DNA of 64,000 nt from Rhizobium metallidurans (GCF_014196505.1 NZ_JACIDW010000004.1:186001-250000), one strand, 5' to 3'; shown: positions 47,162-57,899, counted from the stretch's first letter. Numbers and translations: made by a program. The notes: generated by a model not told the origin, from the sequence alone.

Positions 47162-48778
47162 ATGACCATGGAGCAGTTCGGTACTCACAACCCAGCGATA
47201 GAGCTGGCGACGGCAGGTTTTGCAGGCGCGAAGAGCGTTCGCTATAACTTCACCGCCGCCTCCCTCTATGAAGAGTCGATTCGCCGGGGAGAAGCCGAAC
47301 TCACCGCTCACGGCGCTCTGCGTGCGCTGACCGGCCAGCACACCGGCCGTTCGCCCAGGGACAAGTTCGTCGTGCGAGACGCAAACACCGACGGCGAGAT
47401 CTGGTGGGACAACAACAAGCCGATGTCGCCGGAGCATTTCGCGCTGTTGAAAGAGGACATGCTGGCGCACGCCGCCGGCAAGGAGCTCTTCGTGCAGGAC
47501 CTGATCGGCGGCGCCGATGAGGGCAATGCGCTGCCGACCCGCGTCGTCACCGAGCTTGCCTGGCACTCGCTGTTCATCCGCAACCTGCTGATCCGGCCGG
47601 AGCGTTCCACGCTGGAAGGCTTCATGCCGAAGCTCACGATCATCGATCTGCCCACCTTCAAGGCCGATCCGGAGCGCTACGGCTGCCGCACCGAAACCGT
47701 CATCGCCTGCGACCTGACGAATGGCGAGATCCTGATCGCCGGCACCTTCTATGCCGGCGAAATGAAGAAGTCGGTCTTCACGGCGCTGAACTACCTTCTG
47801 CCCGCCAGGGGCGTCATGCCCATGCACTGCTCGGCCAATGTCGGCCCGGATGGCGATGCCGCCGTCTTCTTCGGCCTGTCGGGCACCGGCAAGACGACGC
47901 TTTCCGCCGATCCGGCCCGCACGCTGATCGGCGACGACGAGCACGGCTGGGGCGAGGACGGCATCTTCAATTTCGAAGGCGGCTGCTACGCCAAGACCAT
48001 CCGCCTCTCGGCCGAAGCCGAGCCGGAAATCTACGCGACGACGCAGCGTTTCGGCACGGTGCTCGAAAACGTCGTTCTCGATGAAAACCGCGTCCCGGAT
48101 TTCAACGACGGATCGCTCACCGAAAACACCCGTTGCGCCTATCCGCTCGATTTCATCCCGAACGCCTCGGACACCGGCCGCGCCGGCCATCCGAAGACGA
48201 TCATCATGCTGACGGCCGATGCCTTTGGCGTCATGCCGCCGATCGCCAAGCTGACGCCGGATCAGGCCATGTACCACTTCCTCTCCGGCTACACCGCCAA
48301 GGTCGCGGGCACGGAACGCGGCGTGACCGAGCCGGAGGCGACATTCTCGACCTGCTTCGGCGCCCCCTTCATGCCCCGGCACCCGTCGGAATACGGCAAT
48401 CTCCTGAAGGAGCTGATCGGCCGCCACGGCGTCGAATGCTGGCTCGTCAACACCGGCTGGACCGGCGGCGCCTATGGCACCGGCAAGCGCATGCCGATCA
48501 AGGCGACGCGCGCGCTGCTCGCGGCTGCACTTTCGGGTGAGCTGAGCAAGGCGGATTTCCGAGCCGACCCGAACTTCGGCTTCGCGGTTCCGGTCGAAGT
48601 CGCGGGCGTCGAGAGCGGCATTCTCGATCCGCGCTCGACCTGGGCTGACGCTGCCGCCTATGACGCGCAGGCGAACAAGCTGGTGACCATGTTCATCGAC
48701 AATTTCGCCAAGTTCGAAGGCCACGTAGATGGCGGAGTGCGCGATGCGGCCCCGGGTTTTCGGGTGGCCGCTGAGTAA
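47162..48778 (+). CDS. pckA: Phosphoenolpyruvate carboxykinase (ATP)
   Basis: It converts oxaloacetate to PEP with ATP, the entry to gluconeogenesis for bacteria growing on C4 acids. The 538 residues (536 from ATG 47168) include the kinase loop [34 protein letters not shown] (metal and substrate site) and the ATP-binding [12 protein letters not shown] purine-rich AAGGGAAGGA precedes ATG 47162; it is better spaced for 47168. It is monocistronic, with its own promoter region and a terminator that contains a parS-like site. Confidence 0.97.
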   Translation: MTMEQFGTHNPAIELATAGFAGAKSVRYNFTAASLYEESIRRGEAELTAHGALRALTGQHTGRSPRDKFVVRDANTDGEIWWDNNKPMSPEHFALLKEDMLAHAAGKELFVQDLIGGADEGNALPTRVVTELAWHSLFIRNLLIRPERSTLEGFMPKLTIIDLPTFKADPERYGCRTETVIACDLTNGEILIAGTFYAGEMKKSVFTALNYLLPARGVMPMHCSANVGPDGDAAVFFGLSGTGKTTLSADPARTLIGDDEHGWGEDGIFNFEGGCYAKTIRLSAEAEPEIYATTQRFGTVLENVVLDENRVPDFNDGSLTENTRCAYPLDFIPNASDTGRAGHPKTIIMLTADAFGVMPPIAKLTPDQAMYHFLSGYTAKVAGTERGVTEPEATFSTCFGAPFMPRHPSEYGNLLKELIGRHGVECWLVNTGWTGGAYGTGKRMPIKATRALLAAALSGELSKADFRADPNFGFAVPVEVAGVESGILDPRSTWADAAAYDAQANKLVTMFIDNFAKFEGHVDGGVRDAAPGFRVAAE

Positions 48779-48797
48779 ATCAGCGACAACTGATTGA

Positions 48798-48813
48798 TGA
48801 TTCACGTGAAACC
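48798..48813. promoter_or_regulatory. parS-like site 5 (after pckA)
   Basis: TGATTCACGTGAAACC matches the parS consensus at 14 of 16 bases, with a perfect TTCACGTGAA core. It lies 19 bp past the pckA stop and about 40 kb from the proposed oriC. Its right end overlaps the left arm of the pckA terminator hairpin. Confidence 0.7.
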
Positions 48814-48835
48814 CGGCCCCGAACGGCCGGGTTTC
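48808..48835 (+). terminator. Terminator after pckA
   Basis: GAAACCCGGCC (48808-48818), a 6-nt loop, and GGCCGGGTTTC (48825-48835) form an 11-bp stem followed by CGCGCGTTTTG. The first bases are shared with parS-like site 5. The U tract is weak and displaced. Confidence 0.7.
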
Positions 48836-48887
48836 GCGCGTTTTGAAGCGCCTTTCCAAGCGGGAGACGATGTGAGATAGACATCAC

Positions 48888-49322
48888 ATGGCCAGCGACC
48901 CGCTCTATATCAACGACAGGATCACCATCGCGGGATGGGAGCTGACGGAACAGTTCGTTCTGGCGGGCGGCCCCGGCGGGCAGAACGTCAACAAGGTCTC
49001 GACATCAGTCCAGCTGTTCTTCAACATCCAGAATTCGCCGGCGCTGAACGAGCGGGTGAAGATCAACGCCGTGAAACTGGCGGGCCGTCGCATGTCCAAG
49101 GAAGGCGTGCTGATGATCGAGGCCAGCCGCTTCCGCAGCCAGGATCGCAACCGCGAGGATGCGCGCGAGCGGTTGAAGGAACTGATCCTCGAGGCCGCCA
49201 AGCCGCCGCCGCCGCCGCGCAAGAAGACCAAGCCGACCAAGGGGTCGGTGGAGCGCCGGCTGAAGGCCAAGTCCGGCCGCTCCGACGTCAAGAAGATGCG
49301 TGGCCGCCCGAGCGGCGAATAG
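48888..49322 (+). CDS. arfB: Alternative ribosome-rescue factor ArfB (YaeJ)
   Basis: This is a peptidyl-tRNA hydrolase that releases peptides from ribosomes stalled on mRNA without a stop codon. The 144 residues have the GGPGGQ motif (27-32, catalytic GGQ 30-32) and a Lys/Arg-rich C-terminal tail after a PPPPPRKKTKPTKG linker, which in the family inserts in the empty mRNA channel. The lack of domain 2 sets it apart from release factors RF1/RF2. alkB follows 16 bp downstream. Confidence 0.93.
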   Translation: MASDPLYINDRITIAGWELTEQFVLAGGPGGQNVNKVSTSVQLFFNIQNSPALNERVKINAVKLAGRRMSKEGVLMIEASRFRSQDRNREDARERLKELILEAAKPPPPPRKKTKPTKGSVERRLKAKSGRSDVKKMRGRPSGE

Positions 49323-49338
49323 GTGAGGGGAGGGCACG

Positions 49339-49950
49339 ATGCTGCAGCTGTCGAACGGCATTCGCCACAGCCCGGACTATCTGAGCCGCCCCCGCCAGGA
49401 AGAACTGGTCGGCATCATCCGCGAGATCGTCGCGCAGGCGCCGCTCTACACCCCGGTCATGCCGGGCACCGGCAAGCCCATGTCGGTGCGCATGACCAAT
49501 TGCGGCTCGCTCGGCTGGGTCACCGACAAGGAGCGCGGCTACCGCTACCAGCCGACCCATCCGGCGACGGGAAAAGCCTGGCCCGAGATTCCCAGTGAAT
49601 TGCTCGACATCTGGAGCGACGTTTCCGGCTACGACAAGCCGCCCGAGGCCTGTCTCGTCAATTTCTATGCAGACGATGCCAGGATGGGCCTGCATCAGGA
49701 CAAGGACGAACAGGACCTCTCGGCGCCCGTCGTGTCGATCTCGCTCGGCAACACCTGCCTGTTTCGCGTCGGCGGCCTCGAGCGCACGGACAAGACCATG
49801 TCCTTCAAGCTGTCGAGCGGCGATGTGGTTGTTCTCGGCGGTGAGGGACGCCTGTGTTTCCACGGTGTGGACCGCATCTATCCCGCGACATCCACGCTTC
49901 TCAAGAACGGCGGTCGCATCAACCTGACGCTTCGGCGGGTGAAACCCTAG
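49339..49950 (+). CDS. alkB: DNA oxidative demethylase AlkB
   Basis: This is an Fe(II)/2-oxoglutarate dioxygenase that repairs 1-methyladenine and 3-methylcytosine. The 203 residues show all iron ligands (His119 and Asp121 in HQD, His175) and the 2-oxoglutarate arginines (Arg193, Arg199) in [10 protein letters not shown]. The TNCGSLGW and RYQPTHP segments match bacterial AlkB. It starts at ATG 49339. It converges on coaA; their stop codons share the CTAG at 49947-49950. Confidence 0.94.
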   Translation: MLQLSNGIRHSPDYLSRPRQEELVGIIREIVAQAPLYTPVMPGTGKPMSVRMTNCGSLGWVTDKERGYRYQPTHPATGKAWPEIPSELLDIWSDVSGYDKPPEACLVNFYADDARMGLHQDKDEQDLSAPVVSISLGNTCLFRVGGLERTDKTMSFKLSSGDVVVLGGEGRLCFHGVDRIYPATSTLLKNGGRINLTLRRVKP

Positions 49951-50942
49951 AGTTTCCGGAGCGCCACCTGTTCGATCAGATGATCCTGCCCCTTGCGCAG
50001 GATCAGGTCCGCGCGCGGGCGCGTCGGCAGGATGTTTTCGCGAAGGTTCTTGAGGTTGATGTTCTGCCAGAGCCCTTCGGCGATCGACAGCGCTTCCTCC
50101 TCGCTGATCGAGGCATAGCGGTGGAAGAACGAGTTCGGATCGCGGAAGGCGGTCTCGCGCAGGCCCATGAACCGCGTCACGTACCAGTCGTGAATCCGGC
50201 TTTCATCCGCGTCGATATAGATCGAGAAGTCGAAGAAGTCCGAGACCATCGGCACGATCTTGCCACCCGCCGGCAGGTCGCGCGATTGCAGCACGTTGAT
50301 GCCCTCGAAGATCAGGATGTCCGGCCGGTCGATGATCTTGTATTCGTTCGGCAGCACGTCATAGACGAGGTGCGAGTAGGACGGCGCCTTGACGTCGGGC
50401 TGCCCGGCCTTGATCGCCGCCAGAAACCGCAGGATGGCACCCGTGTCGTAGCTCTCGGGGAAACCCTTGCGCTGCATCAGGTTTTCCCGCTGCAGCACGG
50501 CGTTCGGATGCAGGAAGCCGTCCGTGGTCACCAGATCCACCTTCGGGCTCGACGGCCAGCGGCGCAAGAGCTCCTTCAGGATACGCGCCGTCGTCGATTT
50601 GCCCACCGCCACCGAGCCGGCGATGCCGATCACGAACGGCGTCTTCGCCACGTTCGACAGGCTGAGGAAGCGGTTGCGTTGCTGGAACAGCAGCTGCGAC
50701 GATTCCACATGCGCCGAGAGCAGGCGCGAGACCGAGAGATAGATGCGCCTCACTTCGTCGAGATCGATCGGGTCGCCCATCGAGCGCAGCCGCTTGACCT
50801 CGTCCGAGGTCAGCGTCATCGGCGTGTCCGCCCTGAGCTTCGCCCATTCCTCGGATGAAAAGAAGTGATAGGGCGAATAGGCATTCGCCTGGAAATGATC
50901 GTGCGTCTCGTGCGCACCGGTTATCTGTCTTGCGATACCCAT
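49947..50942 (-). CDS. coaA: Type I pantothenate kinase CoaA
   Basis: It phosphorylates pantothenate, the first and regulated step of CoA synthesis. The 331 residues contain the P-loop [30 protein letters not shown] and [12 protein letters not shown]. It starts at ATG 50942, overlapping the hisE stop by one base (TGATG), so it is translated from the histidine operon mRNA, the usual rhizobial arrangement. Confidence 0.96.
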   Translation of the reverse strand: MGIARQITGAHETHDHFQANAYSPYHFFSSEEWAKLRADTPMTLTSDEVKRLRSMGDPIDLDEVRRIYLSVSRLLSAHVESSQLLFQQRNRFLSLSNVAKTPFVIGIAGSVAVGKSTTARILKELLRRWPSSPKVDLVTTDGFLHPNAVLQRENLMQRKGFPESYDTGAILRFLAAIKAGQPDVKAPSYSHLVYDVLPNEYKIIDRPDILIFEGINVLQSRDLPAGGKIVPMVSDFFDFSIYIDADESRIHDWYVTRFMGLRETAFRDPNSFFHRYASISEEEALSIAEGLWQNINLKNLRENILPTRPRADLILRKGQDHLIEQVALRKL

Positions 50943-51262
50943 CAGCTTTGCCGACTGGCCTTCTCCCTGAGGCCGGATTGAGCGGTACGACGCTCAAGTT
51001 CCGCCATGACATCTTGTAGCGGAACGCCGGCGATCTTCAATACGACCAAGAGATGATAGAGCACGTCGGCCGCCTCGTAGGCGAGATTTTCGCGATCGTC
51101 GGTCACGGCAGCCATGACGGCTTCGATCGCCTCCTCGCCAAGCTTCTTCGCCGCCTTCGCCTGGCCGGCGGCAACGAGCTTCGCCGTCCAGGATTCCTCG
51201 GGCGAAGCCTTTGATCGCGTATCGACGATCTTTTCGAGGTCGCTGAGTGTGAATTCGCTCAT
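50942..51262 (-). CDS. hisE: Phosphoribosyl-ATP pyrophosphatase HisE
   Basis: It hydrolyses PR-ATP to PR-AMP, the second step of histidine synthesis. ATG 51262 ([13 protein letters not shown]) gives 106 residues; an adjacent ATG is at 51265. The MazG-like helical motifs EEAIEAVMA and [11 protein letters not shown] supply the metal ligands. Unlike enterobacteria it is not fused to HisI. It lies 16 bp after hisF. Confidence 0.95.
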   Translation of the reverse strand: MSEFTLSDLEKIVDTRSKASPEESWTAKLVAAGQAKAAKKLGEEAIEAVMAAVTDDRENLAYEAADVLYHLLVVLKIAGVPLQDVMAELERRTAQSGLREKASRQS

Positions 51263-51278
51263 CATATCGCTTTCAGTC

Positions 51279-52061
51279 TCAGTCGAGACGCATGTCGATG
51301 CCGCAGGAAGACATATAGCGCTTCGCTTCGCCGACGGAATAGGTGCCGAAGTGGAAGATCGAGGCGGCGAGAACCGCGGTCGCATGGCCCTCCTTGACGC
51401 CTGCCACGAGGTCATCGAGATCGCCGACGCCGCCCGACGCGATGACGGGAACGCGCACCGCATCGGCAATCGCCCGCGTTAGCTCCAGATCGTAGCCGGC
51501 TTTCGTTCCATCGCGGTCCATCGAGGTCACCAGCAGTTCGCCGGCTCCGCGCTCGACCATGCGGCGCGCGAAATCGACGGCATCGATGCCCGTCGCGTTG
51601 CGGCCGCCATGGGTGTAGATCTCCCAGGCGCTGGCGTCTCCGCTGGCAGGGGTCTGCCGGCGCTTGGCGTCGATCGACACGACGATGCACTGGTCGCCGA
51701 ACTTGTCGGCCGCCTCCGCCACGAAATCAGGATTGCTGACGGCCGCCGAATTGATCGACACCTTGTCGGCCCCGCACAAGAGCAGCTTGCGAATGTCTGC
51801 GATCGTGCGAACACCGCCGCCGACGGTAACCGGCATGAAGCACTGGTCGGCCGTGCGTGACACCACGTCGAAGATCGTTTCGCGGTTGTCGGAGGAGGCG
51901 GTGATGTCGAGGAAGCAGAGCTCGTCGGCGCCGGCCGCGTCATAGGCCTTGGCGGCCTCGACGGGATCGCCGGCATCGACGAGGTTGAGGAAGTTGACGC
52001 CCTTGACGACGCGACCGTCCTTGACGTCGAGGCAGGGGATGACGCGAGCCTTCAGGGTCAT
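51279..52061 (-). CDS. hisF: Imidazole glycerol phosphate synthase cyclase subunit HisF
   Basis: With HisH it makes imidazole glycerol phosphate and AICAR. The 260-residue TIM barrel shows [14 protein letters not shown] (catalytic Asp11), [24 protein letters not shown] (second catalytic Asp) and VIASGGVGD. The start at 52061 overlaps hisA by 4 nt. Confidence 0.97.
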   Translation of the reverse strand: MTLKARVIPCLDVKDGRVVKGVNFLNLVDAGDPVEAAKAYDAAGADELCFLDITASSDNRETIFDVVSRTADQCFMPVTVGGGVRTIADIRKLLLCGADKVSINSAAVSNPDFVAEAADKFGDQCIVVSIDAKRRQTPASGDASAWEIYTHGGRNATGIDAVDFARRMVERGAGELLVTSMDRDGTKAGYDLELTRAIADAVRVPVIASGGVGDLDDLVAGVKEGHATAVLAASIFHFGTYSVGEAKRYMSSCGIDMRLD

Positions 52062-52807
52062 TGCGCGGTCTCCTTCGCGCGCGACGCTTTGATCAGCGCC
52101 AGCGCTTGGCTGGGATCGATACGACCATCATAGAGCGCGCGGCCTGAAATCGCGCCTTCCAGCTTGGCGGCATCCGGCTTCAGCATCCGCTTGACGTCGT
52201 CGATCGAAGCCAGGCCGCCCGATGCGATGACCGGGATGGATACCGCATCGGCCAGTTCCAGCGTCGAATCCCAGTTGATCCCGGTCAGGATGCCGTCGCG
52301 GTCGATGTCGGTATAGATGATCGCCGCCACGCCGGCGCCCTCGAATTTCTTAGCCAGTTCGATGATGCCGAGCTCGGACGCTTCCGCCCAGCCCTCGACG
52401 GCCACCTTGCCGCCCTTGGCGTCGATGCCGACGGCCACATGGCCGGGGAATTTACGGCAGGCCTCGATCACGAGCGCCGGATCGCGCACGGCAACGGTGC
52501 CCAGGATTACCCGCGACAGCCCGCGCGACAGCCAGCTTTCGATGTGATCGAGTGTGCGGATACCGCCGCCGAGCTGCACCGGGTTCTTCGTGGCCTTCAG
52601 GATCGCATCGACGGCAGCACCGTTGACGCTCTCGCCGGCAAAGGCGCCGTTGAGGTCGACCACATGCAGCCATTCGAAGCCCTGGTCCTCGAAGGCCTTG
52701 GCCTGCGCGCCGGGGTCGGGATTGTAGACGGTGGCCTGCTCCATGTCGCCCAGCTTGAGGCGAACGCACTGGCCGTCCTTGAGGTCGATGGCGGGAAAGA
52801 GGATCAT
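52058..52807 (-). CDS. hisA: ProFAR isomerase HisA
   Basis: It isomerises ProFAR to PRFAR, which HisHF uses. The 249-residue barrel has [14 protein letters not shown] (catalytic Asp8), [21 protein letters not shown] and VIASGGLAS. It starts at ATG 52807, 26 bp after hisH. Confidence 0.97.
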   Translation of the reverse strand: MILFPAIDLKDGQCVRLKLGDMEQATVYNPDPGAQAKAFEDQGFEWLHVVDLNGAFAGESVNGAAVDAILKATKNPVQLGGGIRTLDHIESWLSRGLSRVILGTVAVRDPALVIEACRKFPGHVAVGIDAKGGKVAVEGWAEASELGIIELAKKFEGAGVAAIIYTDIDRDGILTGINWDSTLELADAVSIPVIASGGLASIDDVKRMLKPDAAKLEGAISGRALYDGRIDPSQALALIKASRAKETAQ

Positions 52808-52833
52808 TCTGTCAGTCCTTTGAAGGCGCGAGC

Positions 52834-53484
52834 TCAGGGCTTCCAGCGCAGGAAATTGGCAATCAGGGCGAGACCGAGCTTCTGGCTCTTCTCCGGATGG
52901 AACTGCGCGCCGGCCATGTTGTCGCGCCCGACAAAGGCCGTCAGCGGGCCACCGTAGCCCGTGGTCGCGATCACGTCCTCGGGGTTTCGAGCGGCCAGAT
53001 GGTAGGAATGCACGAAATAGGCATGCAGCCCGTCAGGGCCTGTCGGAATGCCGTCGAACAGCGGATGAGGGCGCGTGAGGTCGAGCGTGTTCCAGCCGAT
53101 CTGCGGTATCTTCAGATTGGGATCGTCGGGCGTCATTTCAACGACGTCGCCGGGAATCCAGCCGAGGCCCGCGGTCGTGGTCTTCTCCAGCCCGCGCGAG
53201 GACATCAGCTGCATGCCGACGCAGATGCCGAGAAAAGGCCGTGCCTTCTTCTCGACCACATCGATCAGCGCCTCGGTCATCCCGGGCACGGCATCCAGTC
53301 CGCGCCGGCAATCGGCATAGGCGCCGACACCCGGCAAGACGACGCGATCGGCGGCGGCAACGACATCGGCCTTGTCGGTGAGGTCGATCGCCGCCTCGAT
53401 ACCGGCCTCCCGGGCGGCCCGCTCGAAGGCTTTCGTCGCCGAGCGCAGATTGCCGGAGCCGTAGTCGATAATTGCGACGCGCAT
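52834..53484 (-). CDS. hisH: Imidazole glycerol phosphate synthase glutaminase subunit HisH
   Basis: This is a class I glutamine amidotransferase supplying ammonia to HisF. The 216 residues have [11 protein letters not shown], the nucleophile Cys88 in GICVGMQLM, and the His-Glu pair in QFHPEKSQ. The start ATG 53484 overlaps the DUF2628 stop by one base. Confidence 0.97.
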   Translation of the reverse strand: MRVAIIDYGSGNLRSATKAFERAAREAGIEAAIDLTDKADVVAAADRVVLPGVGAYADCRRGLDAVPGMTEALIDVVEKKARPFLGICVGMQLMSSRGLEKTTTAGLGWIPGDVVEMTPDDPNLKIPQIGWNTLDLTRPHPLFDGIPTGPDGLHAYFVHSYHLAARNPEDVIATTGYGGPLTAFVGRDNMAGAQFHPEKSQKLGLALIANFLRWKP

Positions 53485-53966
53485 CAGCGTCCTCCATCAA
53501 AGCCAAAGAGACCGAGCGAGGTCGCGGTGCCGCGATCGGCGCGGCTCCCGCCATCCCATTGCGGTGACGGCAGGGGCGTGTCGTCACCGAGATCGGTCTG
53601 AATTTCAGAAAAGTAGATTTCCTCGGCGACGTCGAGCCGATCGGCCGAGATCAACGCTTCGTCCTGCCAGCCCTTGGAGACAAGCTTGCGCACGCGCAGG
53701 TTCTGTCCCTCGAAGCCGACGAGCAGGCTGGTGCCGAAGGTCACGGCGAGGCCGACCAGCCACAGGCCGGGCTGATCCATCAGCGCGCCGCCGATGGTCT
53801 GCAGCAGAAAGGCGGCGATGGCGTAGAGCCAGAGCCGGTGAACGGCGAGCCAGATCCACGGAAACATGAAGCCGAGCACGCTGAAGCCGTCGCGGATGAA
53901 GCGCGTCTTCTCGTGCGTGGTGTCGGCGCCGCCGGGGGCGGTCAGAACCAGATAGCTGGAAGTCAT
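53484..53966 (-). CDS. DUF2628 membrane protein inside the his operon
   Basis: This is a protein of unknown function, 160 residues. A hydrophobic block at about 27-85 ([26 protein letters not shown]... [20 protein letters not shown]) suggests two or three membrane helices; the Trp-rich [10 protein letters not shown] stretch is characteristic. The C-terminal third is acidic and polar. It overlaps hisH by one base, so it is translated with the histidine genes, yet no link to histidine synthesis is known. Confidence 0.85.
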   Translation of the reverse strand: MTSSYLVLTAPGGADTTHEKTRFIRDGFSVLGFMFPWIWLAVHRLWLYAIAAFLLQTIGGALMDQPGLWLVGLAVTFGTSLLVGFEGQNLRVRKLVSKGWQDEALISADRLDVAEEIYFSEIQTDLGDDTPLPSPQWDGGSRADRGTATSLGLFGFDGGR

Positions 53967-53989
53967 GTCGTCAAGCTCCCTGAAGGGGC

Positions 53990-54598
53990 TTAGACGAGCG
54001 TGCCCTTCGTCGAGGGTACACGGCCCGCCTGCCTAGGATCGATCTCTGTCGCCGTGCGCAGCGCGCGGGCGACGGCCTTGAAGCATGTCTCGGCAATATG
54101 GTGGTTGTTGGCACCATAATGGTTCAGGACATGCAAGGTGATCCCGGCGTTCTGGGCCAGTGCCTGGAAGAACTCACGGACGAGTTCGGTGTCGAACGTG
54201 CCGATCTTCGGCGCGCTGAACGACACGTTCCAGACGAGGAAGGGACGGCCGGAAAGATCGACGGCGGCCTTCGTCATCGTCTCGTCCATGGCAAGGTCGA
54301 TCGAGGCGTAGCGGGTGATGCCGCGACGGTCGCCGAGCGCCTTGGCGATGGCCTGGCCGATGGCGATGCCCGTGTCTTCCACCGCATGGTGGTCGTCGAC
54401 ATGCAGATCGCCCTTGGTCTCGATCTCCATGTCGATCAGCGAATGTCGCGACAGTTGGTCGAGCATATGGTCGAAGAAGCCGACGCCGGTCGAAATCGTC
54501 GATTTTCCGGTACCGTCGAGATTGACGGAAACGGAAACCGAGGTCTCGTTGGTCTTGCGGGATACCGATCCCGTACGGCTTGCTGCGGTCTCGGCCAT
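53990..54598 (-). CDS. hisB: Imidazoleglycerol-phosphate dehydratase HisB
   Basis: It dehydrates imidazole glycerol phosphate. It has 202 residues, a monofunctional form without the HisN phosphatase domain of E. coli. Both histidine-rich metal sites are present: [13 protein letters not shown] and [13 protein letters not shown], plus FFDHMLDQ. Start ATG 54598 has a strong GGAGGGAG about 6 nt upstream. It is the first gene of the his operon, divergent from hslV. Confidence 0.97.
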   Translation of the reverse strand: MAETAASRTGSVSRKTNETSVSVSVNLDGTGKSTISTGVGFFDHMLDQLSRHSLIDMEIETKGDLHVDDHHAVEDTGIAIGQAIAKALGDRRGITRYASIDLAMDETMTKAAVDLSGRPFLVWNVSFSAPKIGTFDTELVREFFQALAQNAGITLHVLNHYGANNHHIAETCFKAVARALRTATEIDPRQAGRVPSTKGTLV

Positions 54599-54774
54599 AT
54601 GGCGCTCCCTCCGAAATACGCGGGTTCCTTATCAGGCGTGCCGGGAAATATCCAGAAGCGCGGGCAGAGAAATCGAAGCCAATTGCAATCGGCATTCGCC
54701 AACTTACATAGGGCTCAACGGGGCCGATGTGCGGCCCGAGGTAAGCGCCCGCCTGACGGGCCAGGGTATAATCG

Positions 54775-55299
54775 ATGACAACCATTATCACGGTCCGAAA
54801 GGGCGGCAAGGTCATCATGGCGGGCGATGGACAGGTCAGCCTCGGCCAGACCGTCATGAAGGGCAATGCCCGCAAGGTACGCCGCATCGGCAAGGGCGAC
54901 GTCATTGCCGGTTTCGCCGGTGCCACCGCCGACGCCTTTACGCTGCTGGAGCGGCTCGAGAAGAAGCTCGAGCAGTATCCAGGCCAGCTGATGCGCGCCG
55001 CCGTCGAGCTTGCCAAGGATTGGCGTACCGACAAGTATCTGCGCAATCTCGAAGCCATGATGCTGGTCGCCGACAAGTCGGTGACGCTGGCGATCACCGG
55101 CAACGGCGATGTGCTCGAGCCCGAACATGGCGCCATCGCCATCGGTTCCGGCGGCAACTACGCCTTCGCCGCCGCCCGCGCGCTGATGGACAGCGACAAG
55201 TCGGCCGAGGAGGTGGCCCGTCGGGCGCTCGATATCGCCGCCGATATCTGCGTCTACACCAACCACAATCTCGTGGTCGAAACGCTCGACGCCGAATAA
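54775..55299 (+). CDS. hslV: ATP-dependent protease subunit HslV
   Basis: This is the peptidase of the HslUV (ClpQY) complex. The 174 residues start [11 protein letters not shown]; Thr2 becomes the N-terminal nucleophile after Met removal. [13 protein letters not shown] and [14 protein letters not shown] are family motifs. An in-frame stop at 54769-54771 rules out a longer N-terminus, unlike some rhizobial annotations that extend it. hslU follows after 75 bp. Confidence 0.97.
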   Translation: MTTIITVRKGGKVIMAGDGQVSLGQTVMKGNARKVRRIGKGDVIAGFAGATADAFTLLERLEKKLEQYPGQLMRAAVELAKDWRTDKYLRNLEAMMLVADKSVTLAITGNGDVLEPEHGAIAIGSGGNYAFAAARALMDSDKSAEEVARRALDIAADICVYTNHNLVVETLDAE

Positions 55300-55374
55300 C
55301 GGCAATCGTTCACAATGGGTCCTGTGGGCCGGGCCGAGAACGGCCGGCCGGAGCAGGAAAGCCAAGAGGATATC

Positions 55375-56685
55375 ATGACCAATTTTTCTCCCCGGGAAAT
55401 CGTCTCCGAGCTGGACCGCCACATCATCGGCCAGCACGACGCCAAGCGTGCCGTCGCCATTGCGCTGCGCAACCGCTGGCGCCGCCAGCAGCTCGATGAG
55501 AGCCTGCGCGACGAAGTGATGCCCAAGAACATCCTGATGATCGGCCCGACCGGCGTCGGCAAGACGGAAATCTCCCGCCGCCTCGCCAAGCTCGCCGGCG
55601 CCCCCTTCATCAAGGTGGAAGCCACCAAGTTCACCGAAGTCGGTTATGTCGGCCGCGATGTCGAGCAGATCGTCCGCGATCTCGTCGAGGTCGGCATCGG
55701 TCTGGCGCGCGAAAAGAAGCGCGCCGAGGTCGAGGCCAAGGCCCATATGAGCGCCGAGGAACGCGTGCTCGACGCGCTGGTCGGATCGACCGCCTCGCCG
55801 GCCACCCGCGACAGTTTCCGCAAGAAGCTGCGCTCCGGTGAGCTTGACGACAAGGAAATCGATATCGAAGTGGCCGATACCAGCACCGGCATGGGCGGCT
55901 TCGACATCCCCGGCATGCCCGGCGGCGGCAACATCGGCATGATCAACCTGTCGGAAATGTTCGGCAAGGCCATGGGCGGCCGCACCAAGAAGGTGCGCAC
56001 CACGGTCAAGGCCTCCTATACCGACCTGATCCGCGACGAATCCGACAAGCTGATCGACAGTGAAGTCATCCAGCGCGAGGCCGTCCGCTCCGTCGAAAAC
56101 GACGGCATCGTCTTCCTCGATGAGATCGACAAGATCGCCGCTCGCGATGGCGGCATGGGCGCCGGCGTCTCCCGCGAAGGCGTGCAGCGCGACCTGCTGC
56201 CTTTGGTCGAAGGCACGACGGTGTCGACCAAGTACGGGCCGGTGAAGACCGACCATGTGCTCTTCATCGCATCGGGCGCCTTCCACGTCTCCAAGCCCTC
56301 GGACCTGTTGCCGGAATTGCAGGGCCGTCTGCCGATCCGCGTCGAATTGCGTCCGCTGACCAAGGAAGACTTCCGCCGCATCCTGACGGAAACCGAAGCC
56401 AGCCTCATCCGTCAGTACAAGGCGCTGATGGAAACCGAAGGCCTGACGCTGGAATTCACCGATGACGGCATCGATGCGCTTGCCGACGTCGCCGTCCACC
56501 TGAACGCCTCGGTCGAAAACATCGGCGCGCGTCGCCTGCAGACGGTGATGGAGCGCGTGCTGGACGAAATCTCCTTCAACGCGCCGGATCGCGGCGGCAC
56601 CTCGGTGACGATCGACGCCGAATACGTACGCAAGAACGTCGGCGATCTCGCCCAGAACACCGACCTGTCGCGCTTCATTCTGTGA
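55375..56685 (+). CDS. hslU: ATP-dependent protease ATPase subunit HslU
   Basis: This AAA+ unfoldase feeds proteins to HslV. From ATG 55375 ([20 protein letters not shown]) it has 436 residues, with AAGAGGA 5 nt upstream. Walker [10 protein letters not shown], Walker [10 protein letters not shown], the pore loop VGYVGRD and sensor-2 [18 protein letters not shown] are clear. A long hairpin after the stop probably ends the hslVU message. Confidence 0.98.
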   Translation: MTNFSPREIVSELDRHIIGQHDAKRAVAIALRNRWRRQQLDESLRDEVMPKNILMIGPTGVGKTEISRRLAKLAGAPFIKVEATKFTEVGYVGRDVEQIVRDLVEVGIGLAREKKRAEVEAKAHMSAEERVLDALVGSTASPATRDSFRKKLRSGELDDKEIDIEVADTSTGMGGFDIPGMPGGGNIGMINLSEMFGKAMGGRTKKVRTTVKASYTDLIRDESDKLIDSEVIQREAVRSVENDGIVFLDEIDKIAARDGGMGAGVSREGVQRDLLPLVEGTTVSTKYGPVKTDHVLFIASGAFHVSKPSDLLPELQGRLPIRVELRPLTKEDFRRILTETEASLIRQYKALMETEGLTLEFTDDGIDALADVAVHLNASVENIGARRLQTVMERVLDEISFNAPDRGGTSVTIDAEYVRKNVGDLAQNTDLSRFIL

Positions 56686-56750
56686 TGCGCGAACACCGGT
56701 CCTGGCTTTTGCCGGCATGACGCAGTAACTTTGACCGTGGAAACTCTCGA

Positions 56751-56793
56751 CAACGGGCCTTTTACTTTTTAGTGAAAGGCCCGTCTTGTTGTT
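56751..56793 (+). terminator. Terminator hairpin after hslU
   Basis: ACGGGCCTTT (56753-56762) pairs with AAAGGCCCGT (56775-56784), and the stem extends inward by TACT/AGTG with one wobble around a TTTT loop. The tail CTTGTTGTT is only moderately U-rich. Confidence 0.8.
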
Positions 56794-56899
56794 GGCGCCA
56801 GCATTATTCGGCCAAGATTTTGGTACAGTCAGCGCGCCAGCCAAGCGAGCCCGGCAAATTGGGCCAGCGAAACTGAAAATGCCGACCAATGCCTAAACG

Positions 56900-57862
56900 A
56901 TGGGAAAGCTGATCGTGCGACGCCTTCTGACGAGCCTTGTAATTGCCGCCACGGTCTTGACCGCCGCGCCCGCTTTTTCGATGCAGCTCGTGCCGCCAGG
57001 CAATCGCAATGTCGAGCAGCCGGACGTCCCCGGCGCGTCGGTCCGGCGCACCAAGGGCACCAAGACCACCTTCGACCGCAAGTACGAGAAGGTCCGCGAG
57101 CTTCTCGCCACCGATCGCGAGCTGATGGCGAAGATCAGGAAGGTGTCGGCCGCCTATGGCATAGACCCGATCCACGTGGTCGGCGCCATCGTCGGCGAGC
57201 ACACCTATAATGTCGACGCCTACGACCGCCTGCAGTCCTACTACGTCAAGGCCGCGTCCTATGCCGGCGAAAGCTTCCGTTTCGCCTATGACGGCGAGAA
57301 CGTGGATGATTTCGTCAAGCGTCCGCAATTTTCCGCATGCGACGGCAAGACCGATTCCTACACGCTCTGGAGCTGCCGCGAGGATGTCTGGGAAAGCGAT
57401 TTCCGCGGCAAGACCGTCGGCGACAAGAGCTTCCCGAACAATCGCTTCAGCGCCGTCTTCTTCCAGCCCTTCTATGCCGGCCAGACCTTCGGCCTCGGCC
57501 AGATCAATCCGCTCACCGCGCTGATGCTCTCCGATCTCGTCAACCGTGTTTCCGGCTATGACAAGCTCAACGAGAAGGATGCCGGCAGCGTCTACAAGGC
57601 GATCATGCAGCCCGATATTTCGCTGGCCTTCGTGGCCGCCGCCGTGCGCCGCTCGATCGACGATTACAAGCAGATCGCCGGCATGGATATCTCGAAGAAC
57701 CCGGGCCTGACGGCAACGCTCTACAATCTCGGCAATTCCCGCCAGCGTGCCGCGGCGCTGGCCGCCAAGAACCGCGCCTCCGGCGAAACGGCCTGGCCGG
57801 AAGAGAACTATTACGGATGGTTGATCAACGACAAGCTGGACGAGCTGGAGCCCCTGCTCTAG
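56900..57862 (+). CDS. DUF1402 family exported protein, possibly lytic transglycosylase-like
   Basis: This protein of unknown function has 320 residues, starting at ATG 56900. It has a signal peptide (VRRLLTSLVIAATVLTAAPAFS, cleavage near residue 27), so it is predicted to be periplasmic. Residues 85-105 read KVSAAYGIDPIHVVGAIVGEHTYN, where a Glu precedes H as in the catalytic start of lysozyme-like domains. FGLGQINPLTALML resembles the GLMQI segment of transglycosylases. This likeness is suggestive, not proof. A cytochrome P450 gene follows. Confidence 0.82.
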   Translation: MGKLIVRRLLTSLVIAATVLTAAPAFSMQLVPPGNRNVEQPDVPGASVRRTKGTKTTFDRKYEKVRELLATDRELMAKIRKVSAAYGIDPIHVVGAIVGEHTYNVDAYDRLQSYYVKAASYAGESFRFAYDGENVDDFVKRPQFSACDGKTDSYTLWSCREDVWESDFRGKTVGDKSFPNNRFSAVFFQPFYAGQTFGLGQINPLTALMLSDLVNRVSGYDKLNEKDAGSVYKAIMQPDISLAFVAAAVRRSIDDYKQIAGMDISKNPGLTATLYNLGNSRQRAAALAAKNRASGETAWPEENYYGWLINDKLDELEPLL

Positions 57863-57899
57863 CCTTTAGGGGGAGGGTGACAATCTTCCCCGAAAGGCT
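57861..57899 (+). terminator. Hairpin between the DUF1402 and P450 genes
   Basis: AGCCTTT (57861-57867) pairs with AAAGGCT (57893-57899), with an inner GGGG/CCCC pair. It is followed by TTTCCC just before the P450 start. It may be a weak terminator or may affect P450 translation. Confidence 0.45.
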
